Part shown: piece after piece, positions 15,687 through 23,367 of the stretch
Numbering within the stretch: the stretch's first letter is position 1
How the letters are laid out: the number at the start of each line of letters is the position of its first letter
Origin: Casp-Chloro-G3 sp002816715
GTDB taxonomy: Bacteria > Chloroflexota > Dehalococcoidia > Lucifugimonadales > UBA3495
DNA: 28,288 nt
Reading direction: 5' to 3'
Assembly: GCA_027623815.1 (NCBI GenBank)
Contig: JAQBUV010000032.1
Span: forward strand, 1 to 28,288
Made by a program: the position numbers and the translations under genes
Notes under the pieces: generated by a model
What the model was told of the DNA's origin: nothing
Databases searched by the model: none
The model's input: only the letters and a program-made list of their open reading frames with translations

Positions 15687-17114
15687 ATGGTAACGGCAAA
15701 ATTTATCCAGCAGCTAGGGGCCATCGTCGGGGCTGAAGATGTCATTTCTCACCCGGAAGACTTGCTGGTCTACGAATACGACGGTTCCGTTGACCGCTCT
15801 ATGCCTGGCGCGGTTGTTTTCCCCACCTGCACTGAGGAGGTCAGCCGCGTGCTGGCTCTGGCTCACCGAGAGGGAGTCCCAGTGGTGGGACGCGGCTCCG
15901 GCACCGGACTTAGCGGAGGGGCTATCGCTCCCGAAGGCGGCATCCAGATCGCGTTCACCAAGATGAACCACATCCTGGAGGTGGACACCGAGAACCGCAC
16001 TGCCACCATCGAGCCCGGCGTGGTTAACCTTGACCTGGACAACTACGTCCGCAAGTTTGGGATGCGCTACGCTCCCGACCCTTCCAGCCAGAAGGCCTGT
16101 AGCCTGGGCGGGAACATTGCCGAAAACGCCGGCGGCCCGCACTGTCTAGCCTACGGTACCACCACCAACCACGTTCTGGGCATGGAAGTGGTGCTGGAGG
16201 ACGGTACAGTTATGAACCTGGGAGGCCCCACTCGGGAGACTCCCGGTTACGACCTGCGCGGAGTCTTTGTCGGCTCCGAGGGTACGTTTGGCGTCGCCAC
16301 CAAAATTATGGTGCGTCTCTTGCCCCTGCCGGAAATGGTCAAGACCTTTCTGGGCATTTTCCCTGACATAGACACGGCTTGCACCGCGGTGTCGGCGATA
16401 ATTGGGCACGGCATAGTCCCGGCGGCATTGGAAATGATCGACGCCCTGAGCATCAAGGCGGTGCAGAGCGTCACCGACGCCGGATACCCGGCAGATGCAG
16501 GGGCGGTGCTGCTGGTGGAACTGGAAGGCCTCAAAGAAGAGGTGGAGGACGTCACCAAAGAAGTCGAATCGGCGTTGTGGGACACTGGAGCCAGGGACGT
16601 GCGGATAGCCGAAGACCCGGCCGACCGCGAGAAGCTGTGGGTGGGTCGCAAGACCGCCTTCGGCGCATTTGGCACAATAGCCCCCAACTACTATCTGGTG
16701 GACGGTGTGGTGCCCCGAACCCGTTTGGCCCAGGTTATGCGCAAGGTGTCGGAAGTCAGCGAAAAGTACCGCATCACCATCGCCAACGTGTTCCACGCCG
16801 GTGACGGCAACCTGCACCCCTGCATGCTATTCGACGAGCGGGAACCCGGTGTTTCCGAACGGGCCGCGCAAGCCGCTCAGGAGTTGATGGAATACTGCGT
16901 GGGGGTAGGCGGCACCCTCAGCGGCGAGCATGGCATCGGACTTGAGAAAAAAGAGTACATGCCGCTGGTGTTCAATGAGGCCGATCTAGACCAGATGCGC
17001 AAAGTCCGCGACGCCTTCGCCCCGTCCAACCGCATGAACCCGGGCAAAATTTTCCCCGACGGCGTCTCCTATCACGCTGGTTCTCACCGGGCCGCGCCGG
17101 GAATGTATATTTAG
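15687..17114 (+). CDS. glcD: Glycolate oxidase FAD-linked subunit GlcD
   Basis: This 475-aa FAD-binding type 4 (vanillyl-alcohol-oxidase fold) subunit oxidises 2-hydroxy acids such as glycolate to glyoxylate. FAD-binding residues lie in VVGRGSGTGLSGGAIAP and in DPSSQKACSLGGNIAENAGG with GSEGTFGV; the C-terminal cap has the FHAGDGNLHP metal/substrate motif and GGTLSGEHGIGLEKK, then NPGKIFPDG. The open frame runs back to 15351, but that part overlaps the oppositely oriented toxin gene and lacks domain similarity, so the ATG at 15687 (in MVTAKFIQQL) is taken; its ribosome-binding site is poor. D-lactate dehydrogenase-type activity is an alternative, but the following glcE and glcF support glycolate oxidase. 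Confidence 0.9.
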   Translation: MVTAKFIQQLGAIVGAEDVISHPEDLLVYEYDGSVDRSMPGAVVFPTCTEEVSRVLALAHREGVPVVGRGSGTGLSGGAIAPEGGIQIAFTKMNHILEVDTENRTATIEPGVVNLDLDNYVRKFGMRYAPDPSSQKACSLGGNIAENAGGPHCLAYGTTTNHVLGMEVVLEDGTVMNLGGPTRETPGYDLRGVFVGSEGTFGVATKIMVRLLPLPEMVKTFLGIFPDIDTACTAVSAIIGHGIVPAALEMIDALSIKAVQSVTDAGYPADAGAVLLVELEGLKEEVEDVTKEVESALWDTGARDVRIAEDPADREKLWVGRKTAFGAFGTIAPNYYLVDGVVPRTRLAQVMRKVSEVSEKYRITIANVFHAGDGNLHPCMLFDEREPGVSERAAQAAQELMEYCVGVGGTLSGEHGIGLEKKEYMPLVFNEADLDQMRKVRDAFAPSNRMNPGKIFPDGVSYHAGSHRAAPGMYI

Positions 17115-17179
17115 CCAGTCTCTGACAGGCATTTCGTGGCGGGCCAAGCACCAAACATCCCAATCAGGAGCGGCACCAT

Positions 17180-17800
17180 ATGGGAAGCAGGTTCGAAATG
17201 TTCTCAGATCGAGCAAGGCGAGCCCTATCGTTAGCACAAAAAGAAGCTCAGAGCCTCAACCACAATTATATTGGGACTGAGCATCTCCTCCTTGCGTTGA
17301 CCAGCGATACCGAAGGAGCGGCCGCCCGAGTCTTATCCGGACTGAGACTCGACCTGAACGAGATACGTACACGAGTAGAATTGCACATTAGTCGGGGCGA
17401 AAATCCTACCCAAGAAGAAATTGGACTGACCTCTCAGGCTAAGAAGGTGGTGGAACTGGCGGTGGATGAATCTCGCAGAATAAGTCATCGCTATATAAGT
17501 CATCGCTATATAGGCACCGAGCACCTGCTGACCGGCCTGCTGAGGGAAGGAGAAGGGGTGGCCGCCGGTGTTCTGGAAAGTCTAGGAGTTACTCTTGAAG
17601 CAGTTCGGGCGGAGACACACCGTATTGGGAGCGATGTTGATGAATCCCAAGGCTCACGCGACAGTGCTTCCGCCCAGATAACGGTTCAGGCTGAGGAAAT
17701 CATTCAACGCCTCGCGAACTTGGAAAACACCCTGAACAGCCAGTTCAATCAGTTGGTAAGCCGGATGGACAGGCTGGAACAACTTCTACGAGACAGATAA
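17180..17800 (+). CDS. Stand-alone Clp N-domain protein with C-terminal coiled coil
   Basis: This 206-aa protein resembles the N-terminal domain of ClpC/ClpA unfoldases but lacks the AAA+ modules. Two Clp_N repeats are seen: FSDRARRALSLAQKEAQSLN with HNYIGTEHLLLAL (residues 7-40), and LTSQAKKVVELAVDESRR with HRYIGTEHLLTGLL (83-121). A predicted coiled coil closes the protein (EEIIQRLANLENTLNSQ onward, about 173-206). In ClpC this domain binds adaptors and substrates, so an adaptor or decoy role is inferred. The second repeat carries a five-residue duplication (ISHRY twice, 101-110). ATG start with AGGAG 9 nt upstream. It sits between glcD (65 bp away) and glcE (4 bp away), so it belongs to the glc transcript. 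Confidence 0.82.
   Translation: MGSRFEMFSDRARRALSLAQKEAQSLNHNYIGTEHLLLALTSDTEGAAARVLSGLRLDLNEIRTRVELHISRGENPTQEEIGLTSQAKKVVELAVDESRRISHRYISHRYIGTEHLLTGLLREGEGVAAGVLESLGVTLEAVRAETHRIGSDVDESQGSRDSASAQITVQAEEIIQRLANLENTLNSQFNQLVSRMDRLEQLLRDR
17480..17509 (+). repeat. 15-bp exact tandem duplication in the Clp N-domain gene
   Basis: ATAAGTCATCGCTAT occurs twice head to tail and encodes ISHRY twice, directly before IGTEHLL. Clp_N relatives have a single HxYIGTEHLL here, so one unit is an in-frame insertion. Confidence 0.85.
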
Positions 17801-17804
17801 GCTT

Positions 17805-19136
17805 TTGACCTCTACCCTCCCCGAAAAACTGGCTTCCTTGTTGGGAAACCACGGTGTTGTTCCAGCCAACCGCTTGGCAGAATATTCCATTGACGGTCTG
17901 GTTCCAGCATCGGTAGTCCAACCCACCAGCCGCGAAGCCATCGCCGAGGTGTTGCGCTGGGCGGCGGCGGAAAAGCTGGCGGTGTCACCCAGAGGCGGGG
18001 GTACCCAGATGTCCCTGGGCAATACGCCAAGCAAGTTGGACTTGGTCATGGATCTGAGCAAGTACCACCGTTTGCTGGACTATCAGCCCGCCGACCTCAC
18101 CGCAACCGTCGAGGCTGGTATAACTCTGGAAGCCTTCCAACGGGAATTAGCCCAAGGCGGCAATCTGGCGTCACTGGAAGCGCCAATGGCCGACCGGGCC
18201 ACCATTGGCGGGATTCTGGCGGCCAACAGCAGCGGCCCGTTGCGGCACAGCTACGGCCCGGCCCGTGACTGGCTGATCGGCATTAGCATAGTTGGCCCGG
18301 ATGGAGGGGAAACCAAGGCTGGCGGCAAGGTGGTCAAAAACGTCACCGGCTACGACCTCAACAAGCTGTATACCGGCTCGCTGGGCACCCTGGGCGTTAT
18401 TGTGGAGGCGACTTTCAAGTTAGCCCCCTTCCCAACCGATTCCGGCGCTCTAGTGGCAGTATTCCCGTCGATGCAAACGGCCATGGATGAAGCCAGAAAT
18501 TTGCTGGCTCAGATTTACTCCCCCCAGGGCGTCCATATCGTAAACGCCCTGACGGCTGAAAAGCTGGACTTGCCGTTCAACGTTCCAACAGATGGCGCCT
18601 GTGTCATGGCCTTCTGCTCCGGGCGCTCCCGCGCGGTGCAGCGCCGGTTGGAGGAGTCGGCGACACTACTCCTGGAGCGCAACGCCAGCCAAGTGGAACG
18701 ACTGGATGAACCCTCCGGGGCAGCCCTGCTCCGGCGGCTCACCGATTTGGGCTGGTCAGCGGCAACAACCCCACAACTTAGTCTGAAGATAAATGTGTCG
18801 CCTTCCCTGGTGCCTAAAGCAATAGCCTGGCATCAGAACAGCGGCATTGACCCGCCGGGCATCTTGGCCGATGCTGGCTTCGGCAGCGTACGATTGTTCT
18901 GGTGGGGTGAAGAAGCCCTCCCAATTTCTGGGGTCATCGAAGCCATCGTCAGATTGAGGGCTATAGCACAGGAGTCGGGCGGGTCGGTGGTGGTTGAACA
19001 CTGTCCGTTGCCGGCCAAGGCGCAGGTGGATGTTTGGGGAGACACTTCAGTTGAAGTCGAACTGATGCGGCGGATCAAGCACGCTTTCGACCCCTTGGGA
19101 ACGCTGAATCCCGGCAGATTTATGGGGAGGCTCTAG
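17805..19136 (+). CDS. glcE: Glycolate oxidase FAD-binding subunit GlcE
   Basis: This is a 443-aa second FAD-binding type 4 subunit, expected to pair with GlcD and GlcF. FAD-binding features are AVSPRGGGTQMSLGN (residues about 60-74), the substrate-channel segment LEAPMADRATIGGILAANSSG (split here across two strands) and the GGKVVKNVTGYDLNKLYTGS motif typical of GlcE; the C-terminus ends DPLGTLNPGRFMG. It starts at TTG 17805, 4 bp after the Clp-domain gene, with no strong ribosome-binding site, so translation may be coupled. It overlaps glcF by one base (TAGTG). Somewhat longer than the classic enterobacterial GlcE (about 350 aa). Confidence 0.88.
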   Translation: MTSTLPEKLASLLGNHGVVPANRLAEYSIDGLVPASVVQPTSREAIAEVLRWAAAEKLAVSPRGGGTQMSLGNTPSKLDLVMDLSKYHRLLDYQPADLTATVEAGITLEAFQRELAQGGNLASLEAPMADRATIGGILAANSSGPLRHSYGPARDWLIGISIVGPDGGETKAGGKVVKNVTGYDLNKLYTGSLGTLGVIVEATFKLAPFPTDSGALVAVFPSMQTAMDEARNLLAQIYSPQGVHIVNALTAEKLDLPFNVPTDGACVMAFCSGRSRAVQRRLEESATLLLERNASQVERLDEPSGAALLRRLTDLGWSAATTPQLSLKINVSPSLVPKAIAWHQNSGIDPPGILADAGFGSVRLFWWGEEALPISGVIEAIVRLRAIAQESGGSVVVEHCPLPAKAQVDVWGDTSVEVELMRRIKHAFDPLGTLNPGRFMGRL

Positions 19137-20467
19137 TGGCAGAACCCAAGCCTGTGCTGCGTTTGAATCAGGAACCAGGGTTCCAGGGGGTTGATGCTCC
19201 TGCCGAAGCTGACCTGTACCGCTGCGTGCACTGCGGGCTGTGTCTCAGCGCCTGTCCCACCTACACTCATCTGGGCGTGGAAACCGAATCGCCCCGGGGG
19301 CGTATAGCCTTTATGAAGGCGGTGCATGAGGGCAGGATGGGCATCAGCGACCGCGTGGTGTCCCATTGGGAGATGTGCCTACAGTGCCGGGCTTGCGAGG
19401 CTGTATGTCCTTCCGGGGTGCCCTACGGCCGCATCATGGAATACTCCCGCTCCCAGGTATTGGCCCAAGACAAGCAGGGCGACGGCCTGAAACGCGTCGA
19501 CCGATTGTTCCTGAGGGCCGCGCTGCCCCATCCCAAGCGGCTACGACTGGGCGCACACCTGATTAGAGCGTACCAGCGTTCCGGCTTGCAGAAACTGGTC
19601 AGAGCATCTGGCGCGCTGAAACTAATGCCGGGCCACCTGAGTGAATTTGAAGCGCAATTGCCGGTGATGGGCCGCCAGTTCTTTGGGCCTACTCAGGATG
19701 TGTACCGCGCCCTGGGTGAAAAGAAGTTGACCGTAGGGCTGCTTTCGGGGTGCGTCATGCCGCTGATGCAGGGCAGCACCATGTATGCGGCGGTGCGGGT
19801 TATGACTCGCAACGGGTGCGACGTGGTGGTGCCCATGGGTCAGGGTTGCTGCGGTGCGCTGAACCTGCACGCCGGAGATTTAGAGATGGGCCGACAGTTG
19901 GCCCGCCACAATATCGACGTGTTCCTGGCGGCGGGAGTTGATTGCATCATCACCGCCTCGGCTGGATGTGGCTCTTCGATGAAGGAGTATAACGAGCTGC
20001 TGAAAGGCGACCCAGCCTATGCCGAAAAAGCCCAGCGATTCAGCGAACTGACCCAGGACATCACCGAGTTTCTGGTGTCCTTACCTTTCGAGCCGCCGAA
20101 AATCAGTATGGAACGAACGATCACCTATCAAGACCCCTGCCATCTGGCCCACGCCCAGCGGATTACTCAGCAGCCTCGCGCCATTTTGAATGCCATCCCC
20201 GGAGTGCAGTTGGTGGAGATGGAGCAGGCGTCCATGTGCTGCGGCTCAGCCGGTTTCTATTCGCTGGTGCAGCCCGACCTGGCCGGTAAGATTCTGGACA
20301 GCAAGCTAAAGAACGTTATCGCCACCGGTGCCAAGCAGGTGGTAACCGCCAACCCAGGCTGCATGATGCAGATCGAAATGGGGCTGCAAGCTCGCGGCAT
20401 CCCCGGCAAAGTCCTGCACGTGGTTGACCTGCTGGACGAGGCTTACCAGGCGGAAGCCGACGCATAG
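19136..20467 (+). CDS. glcF: Glycolate oxidase iron-sulfur subunit GlcF
   Basis: This 443-aa electron-transfer subunit passes electrons from GlcD/E to the quinone pool at the membrane. Two 4Fe-4S ferredoxin motifs lie at the N-terminus: C30-C33-C36-C40 (CVHCGLCLSACP) and C81-C84-C87-C91 (CLQCRACEAVCP). Two CCG-type domains follow, with GQGCCGALNLHAG and MCCGSAGFYSL, plus DPCHLAHAQR and NPGCMMQ elements. GTG start overlaps the glcE stop by one base, with GGGGAGG 5-6 nt upstream. It is the last gene of the glc set; no glcG, glcB or glcC follows. Confidence 0.93.
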   Translation: MAEPKPVLRLNQEPGFQGVDAPAEADLYRCVHCGLCLSACPTYTHLGVETESPRGRIAFMKAVHEGRMGISDRVVSHWEMCLQCRACEAVCPSGVPYGRIMEYSRSQVLAQDKQGDGLKRVDRLFLRAALPHPKRLRLGAHLIRAYQRSGLQKLVRASGALKLMPGHLSEFEAQLPVMGRQFFGPTQDVYRALGEKKLTVGLLSGCVMPLMQGSTMYAAVRVMTRNGCDVVVPMGQGCCGALNLHAGDLEMGRQLARHNIDVFLAAGVDCIITASAGCGSSMKEYNELLKGDPAYAEKAQRFSELTQDITEFLVSLPFEPPKISMERTITYQDPCHLAHAQRITQQPRAILNAIPGVQLVEMEQASMCCGSAGFYSLVQPDLAGKILDSKLKNVIATGAKQVVTANPGCMMQIEMGLQARGIPGKVLHVVDLLDEAYQAEADA

Positions 20468-20521
20468 ACCTTTCCCAGCGTCCAAGTAATACCAACTTTG
20501 TGTGAAGACTGCGTAAAATCC

Positions 20522-20542
20522 CTTCTCCCCTGGCGGGAGAAG
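20522..20542. repeat. REP-like hairpin after glcF
   Basis: CTTCTCCC and GGGAGAAG form an 8-bp stem with loop CTGGC, followed by GATGAGGGGGA. This CTTCTCCC...GGGAGAAG...GAGGGG arrangement is a widespread intergenic palindrome type in bacteria and could help end glc transcription, though no U-run follows. Confidence 0.5.
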
Positions 20543-20567
20543 CTCAGGATGAGGGGGAAGGCTACCC

Positions 20568-21077
20568 ATGTCAATTATCCGCGAAGAAACACCGGAGGAC
20601 GCAGCAGATATACGCCGCGTCAATGAACGAGCCTTCGGCCAGCCAAATGAAGCTGATCTGGTTGACGCGTTGCGTCGTAGGGGCGCAGTTACGCTGTCAC
20701 TGGTGGCAACCGAGGATAGCCGCATCGTTGGGCATATCCTGTTCTCGCCGGTGACTATTGAATCGGCAGGTGCTGGCTCGCCAGCGATAGCTCTTGGCCC
20801 GATGGCCGTGCTGCCGGAGTATCAGAACCGGGGAATTGGGTCGCAGTTGGTTGAAGCTGGGTTGAAAATGTGCCGGGACGCGGGACACAAGCTGGTGATA
20901 GTCTTGGGTCATCCCAACTTCTATCCCCGGTTTGGGTTCATCCCGGCCAAAAGTCTGGGAATCACATGCCCGTTCGACGTGCCGGATGAAGTGTTCATGG
21001 TCAAGGTGCTGGTTGAAAGCTCAAGCATAGTACCCAGCGGCGCAGTCAAGTATCAACCCGAGTTCATGGAAGTCTAA
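20568..21077 (+). CDS. GNAT-family N-acetyltransferase (YhbS-like)
   Basis: This 169-aa acetyl-CoA-dependent acetyltransferase shows the family motif A segment LGPMAVLPEYQNRGIGSQLV, with the QxxGxG acetyl-CoA pyrophosphate loop, followed by the LVIVLGHPNFYPRFGF strand typical of the YhbS subgroup. The substrate is unknown. ATG start, preceded by a purine-rich AGGGGGAAGG. The gene is 100 bp after glcF and may be carried on the same transcript or have its own promoter. Confidence 0.85.
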   Translation: MSIIREETPEDAADIRRVNERAFGQPNEADLVDALRRRGAVTLSLVATEDSRIVGHILFSPVTIESAGAGSPAIALGPMAVLPEYQNRGIGSQLVEAGLKMCRDAGHKLVIVLGHPNFYPRFGFIPAKSLGITCPFDVPDEVFMVKVLVESSSIVPSGAVKYQPEFMEV

Positions 21078-21082
21078 GCGGG

Positions 21083-21099
21083 GGTTGAATAATTCAACC
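21083..21099. repeat. 7-bp inverted repeat after the GNAT gene
   Basis: GGTTGAA and TTCAACC flank TAA. It sits 5 bp after the GNAT stop codon, convergent with the aminotransferase gene; a related GGTTCAACC follows at 21108. A weak terminator or binding site is possible, but no U tract is present. Confidence 0.35.
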
Positions 21100-21188
21100 A
21101 ATCGCGTGGTTCAACCAGATCACCGAAAGCGGGCTGGTGCTTGGAACTCGCTAATCATGAGCCTGTCCAAGGATGAATCACGTGAAGC

Positions 21189-22388
21189 CTAACCCAAAGA
21201 ATCAAACTCCACCAACGACCGCTGGGCCGCCGCTAGACTTGCGCCAATGGCGACTTCGTAGTCCATCTTGGACAGAATGTTCTCCAGGGCCGACAGCACC
21301 GTGAATACGTTGGCCTCCCTGGCCCCTTCCCCCATCAACCCAATGCGCCACACTTTGCCCCGTATGTCGCCCAGCCCGCCGCCGACCTCAATGCCGTAGT
21401 CCTTCAAGAGCGCACCACGTACCGCCGCATCATCAATGCCCTCTGGAACCAACACCGTAGTGAGGGGATTAAGTCGAAATTCCGGGTCGGCCAACAACCC
21501 AAGGCCCATCGCCTCCACGCCCGCCCGCAACGACGCCGCCACTCGGGCATGCCGCTTTATTCGGTTTTCAATGCCTTCCTCCATCATCATCCGCAGCGAC
21601 TCCCGCAGCGCGTAGGTCATTGAGATGGGGGTAGTGTGGTGATAGGCACGGGTCTGGGACCAGTAGGTTTCCAGATCTTTCAGGTCGAAGTAGAAGCTCT
21701 GCACCTTGGACTTACGAGCATGGAGCACGTCCATAGCTCGCGGCCCCATGCTGATCGGTGCCAGGCCAGGAGGTGACCCCAGGCATTTCTGACTGGCACT
21801 GTAGCAGACATCAACGTCCCAGGCGTCCATTTGCACATCATGGCTGCCCAGAGATGTTACTGCATCGGCAATTACCAGTGCGTCGTGCTGATGTGCCAGG
21901 TCAATGATCTCTTTCAACGGAGTCAGCACACCAGTGGAAGTCTCAGCGTGGATTACGCCCACCATTTTCACCTTGTCGTGTTTCTTCAGTTCGTCACTCA
22001 ACACCTGCGGGTCTACTGGCTTGCCCCAGGGGAAATCCAGGATCGTGGTGGTGGCCCCGTACCGCTCAGCAATGTCGGCCAGGCGTTCGCCAAAGTAGCC
22101 GTTGCGGCAGACGATGGCCGTATCACCGGGCTCCAGAACATTGGCGCAGGCCGCCTCCATCGCACCGGTGCCGGTAGAGGAAAGGGGCAAGGTCATAAAG
22201 TTAGTAGTGTGGAACACTGCACGCAGCATTTCACAAACATCGTCCATCACCTGGAAAAAATCCGGGTCCAAGTGCCCCAGCACTGGCAGAGTCATTGCCC
22301 GAAGCACGCGCGAATGGACGGTACTGGGGCCAGGCCCCAACAGCAGGCGTGGCGGCGGTTGAAATTCGTTGAGATACGAGTGAGTCAC
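21189..22388 (-). CDS. Class V aminotransferase, alanine-glyoxylate / serine-pyruvate type
   Basis: This 399-aa PLP enzyme is likely to transfer an amino group to glyoxylate, giving glycine. The AGXT-type N-terminus LLLGPGPSTVHSRVLRAM and GHLDPDF lead to the PLP-phosphate loop SSTGTGAMEA. The Schiff-base lysine is K201 (CYSASQKCLGSPPG), with the preceding Asp in VIADAVTSLG. The C-terminal VGGGLGDIRGKVWRIGLMG also fits. GTG start with GAGGAG about 8 nt upstream. It lies 80 bp downstream of the SDR gene on the same strand and faces the glc operon, whose product glyoxylate is its probable substrate. Aspartate- or serine-linked donor choice cannot be read from sequence. Confidence 0.88.
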   Translation of the reverse strand: MTHSYLNEFQPPPRLLLGPGPSTVHSRVLRAMTLPVLGHLDPDFFQVMDDVCEMLRAVFHTTNFMTLPLSSTGTGAMEAACANVLEPGDTAIVCRNGYFGERLADIAERYGATTTILDFPWGKPVDPQVLSDELKKHDKVKMVGVIHAETSTGVLTPLKEIIDLAHQHDALVIADAVTSLGSHDVQMDAWDVDVCYSASQKCLGSPPGLAPISMGPRAMDVLHARKSKVQSFYFDLKDLETYWSQTRAYHHTTPISMTYALRESLRMMMEEGIENRIKRHARVAASLRAGVEAMGLGLLADPEFRLNPLTTVLVPEGIDDAAVRGALLKDYGIEVGGGLGDIRGKVWRIGLMGEGAREANVFTVLSALENILSKMDYEVAIGASLAAAQRSLVEFDSLG

Positions 22389-22468
22389 GAGCTTCTCCTC
22401 TGATGATGTGGGGCAGTTACTGACTTGAACAACTGCCCACTCCCTTAACTTATCAAGTCCGTATCTGG

Positions 22469-23266
22469 CTAGACCACCGGCGAGGTGCCGCCGTCGATGT
22501 TGATGGCGACGCCGGTCAGGTAGCTGGCCATGCTGGAAGCCAGGAAGGTTATCACGTCGCCAGCTTCGTGGGTCTCGGCAACGCGACCCAGGGGAATACC
22601 CCGGGCCTTGGCGGTCTGCTGGTAAAACTCGTCAATGCTAAGACCGGGATTGGTCTCCTTCATCCGTTCGTAGCGACGCTCGTGCTGACCGCTCTTGATG
22701 GTGCCGATACACACGGTGTTGACCAGGATGTTGTCCTTGGCCAGGTCTTTAGACATGCCCTTGGTGATGGCGATGCCGGTGGCCCGGGAAATGGAGGTAG
22801 GCATCGACGAAGGCCCCGGCGTGCGCCCGCCCAGGTTGGTCACGTTGATAATCCGGCCACCGCCCACTTTGCGCATCTCGGGTATCGCCGCCCGCATCAG
22901 CCGAACTGCGCCCCAGACCTTCAGTTCAAAGTCGTAATCCCAGTCTTCGTCGCTGACATCTTCAAAGGGTTTGGCCATTGAAACACCGGCATTGTTGACC
23001 AGAATATCCAACCGGCCAAAATTGTCCAGCGCCGCCTTGACCACCTTGGCCGGAGTGTCCCGGTCAGATACATCCGCCGACAGGGGCAGCACCACACCCT
23101 CGGTGGCAATGCGTATTTCCTGGGCCGCCTGTTCCAGAACTTCGGGACGCCGGGCCACGATGATGACTCTGGCACCCTCTTCAGCCATGCGCATGGCGGC
23201 AAACTTGCCAATGCCTTCGCTGCCGCCGGTAATTACTGCTACTTTATCGGTTAGTCCCAGGTCCAT
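22469..23266 (-). CDS. SDR-fold protein lacking the catalytic tetrad
   Basis: This is a 265-aa Rossmann-fold protein of the short-chain dehydrogenase family. Cofactor motifs are intact (TGGSEGIG at 13-20, NNAG at 91-94), and the C-terminus has the usual YLTGVAINIDGG. The active-site tetrad Asn-Ser-Tyr-Lys is replaced throughout: Lys116 for Asn, Asn144 for Ser (INVTN), Thr157 for Tyr and Arg161 for Lys (TSISRATG in place of YSASKAAL). Classical dehydrogenase chemistry is therefore unlikely, and a binding or different catalytic role is inferred. ATG start with AAGGAG about 9 nt upstream. Between trpB (101 bp) and the aminotransferase gene (80 bp), all minus strand. Confidence 0.85.
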   Translation of the reverse strand: MDLGLTDKVAVITGGSEGIGKFAAMRMAEEGARVIIVARRPEVLEQAAQEIRIATEGVVLPLSADVSDRDTPAKVVKAALDNFGRLDILVNNAGVSMAKPFEDVSDEDWDYDFELKVWGAVRLMRAAIPEMRKVGGGRIINVTNLGGRTPGPSSMPTSISRATGIAITKGMSKDLAKDNILVNTVCIGTIKSGQHERRYERMKETNPGLSIDEFYQQTAKARGIPLGRVAETHEAGDVITFLASSMASYLTGVAINIDGGTSPVV

Positions 23267-23367
23267 ATTCGCTTTCTCCTTGGGGCGTATTTAATCCAAC
23301 TGCGGCCCATTATAGCAACGTAACTGAACTGGGCCAACTATGGGCTTAATCTCCGCTGCTCCGGGTC

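Noticed and set aside
16146..16817. A 223-codon minus-strand frame within glcD
   Set aside because: Composition typical of antisense reading; glcD motifs occupy the whole stretch.
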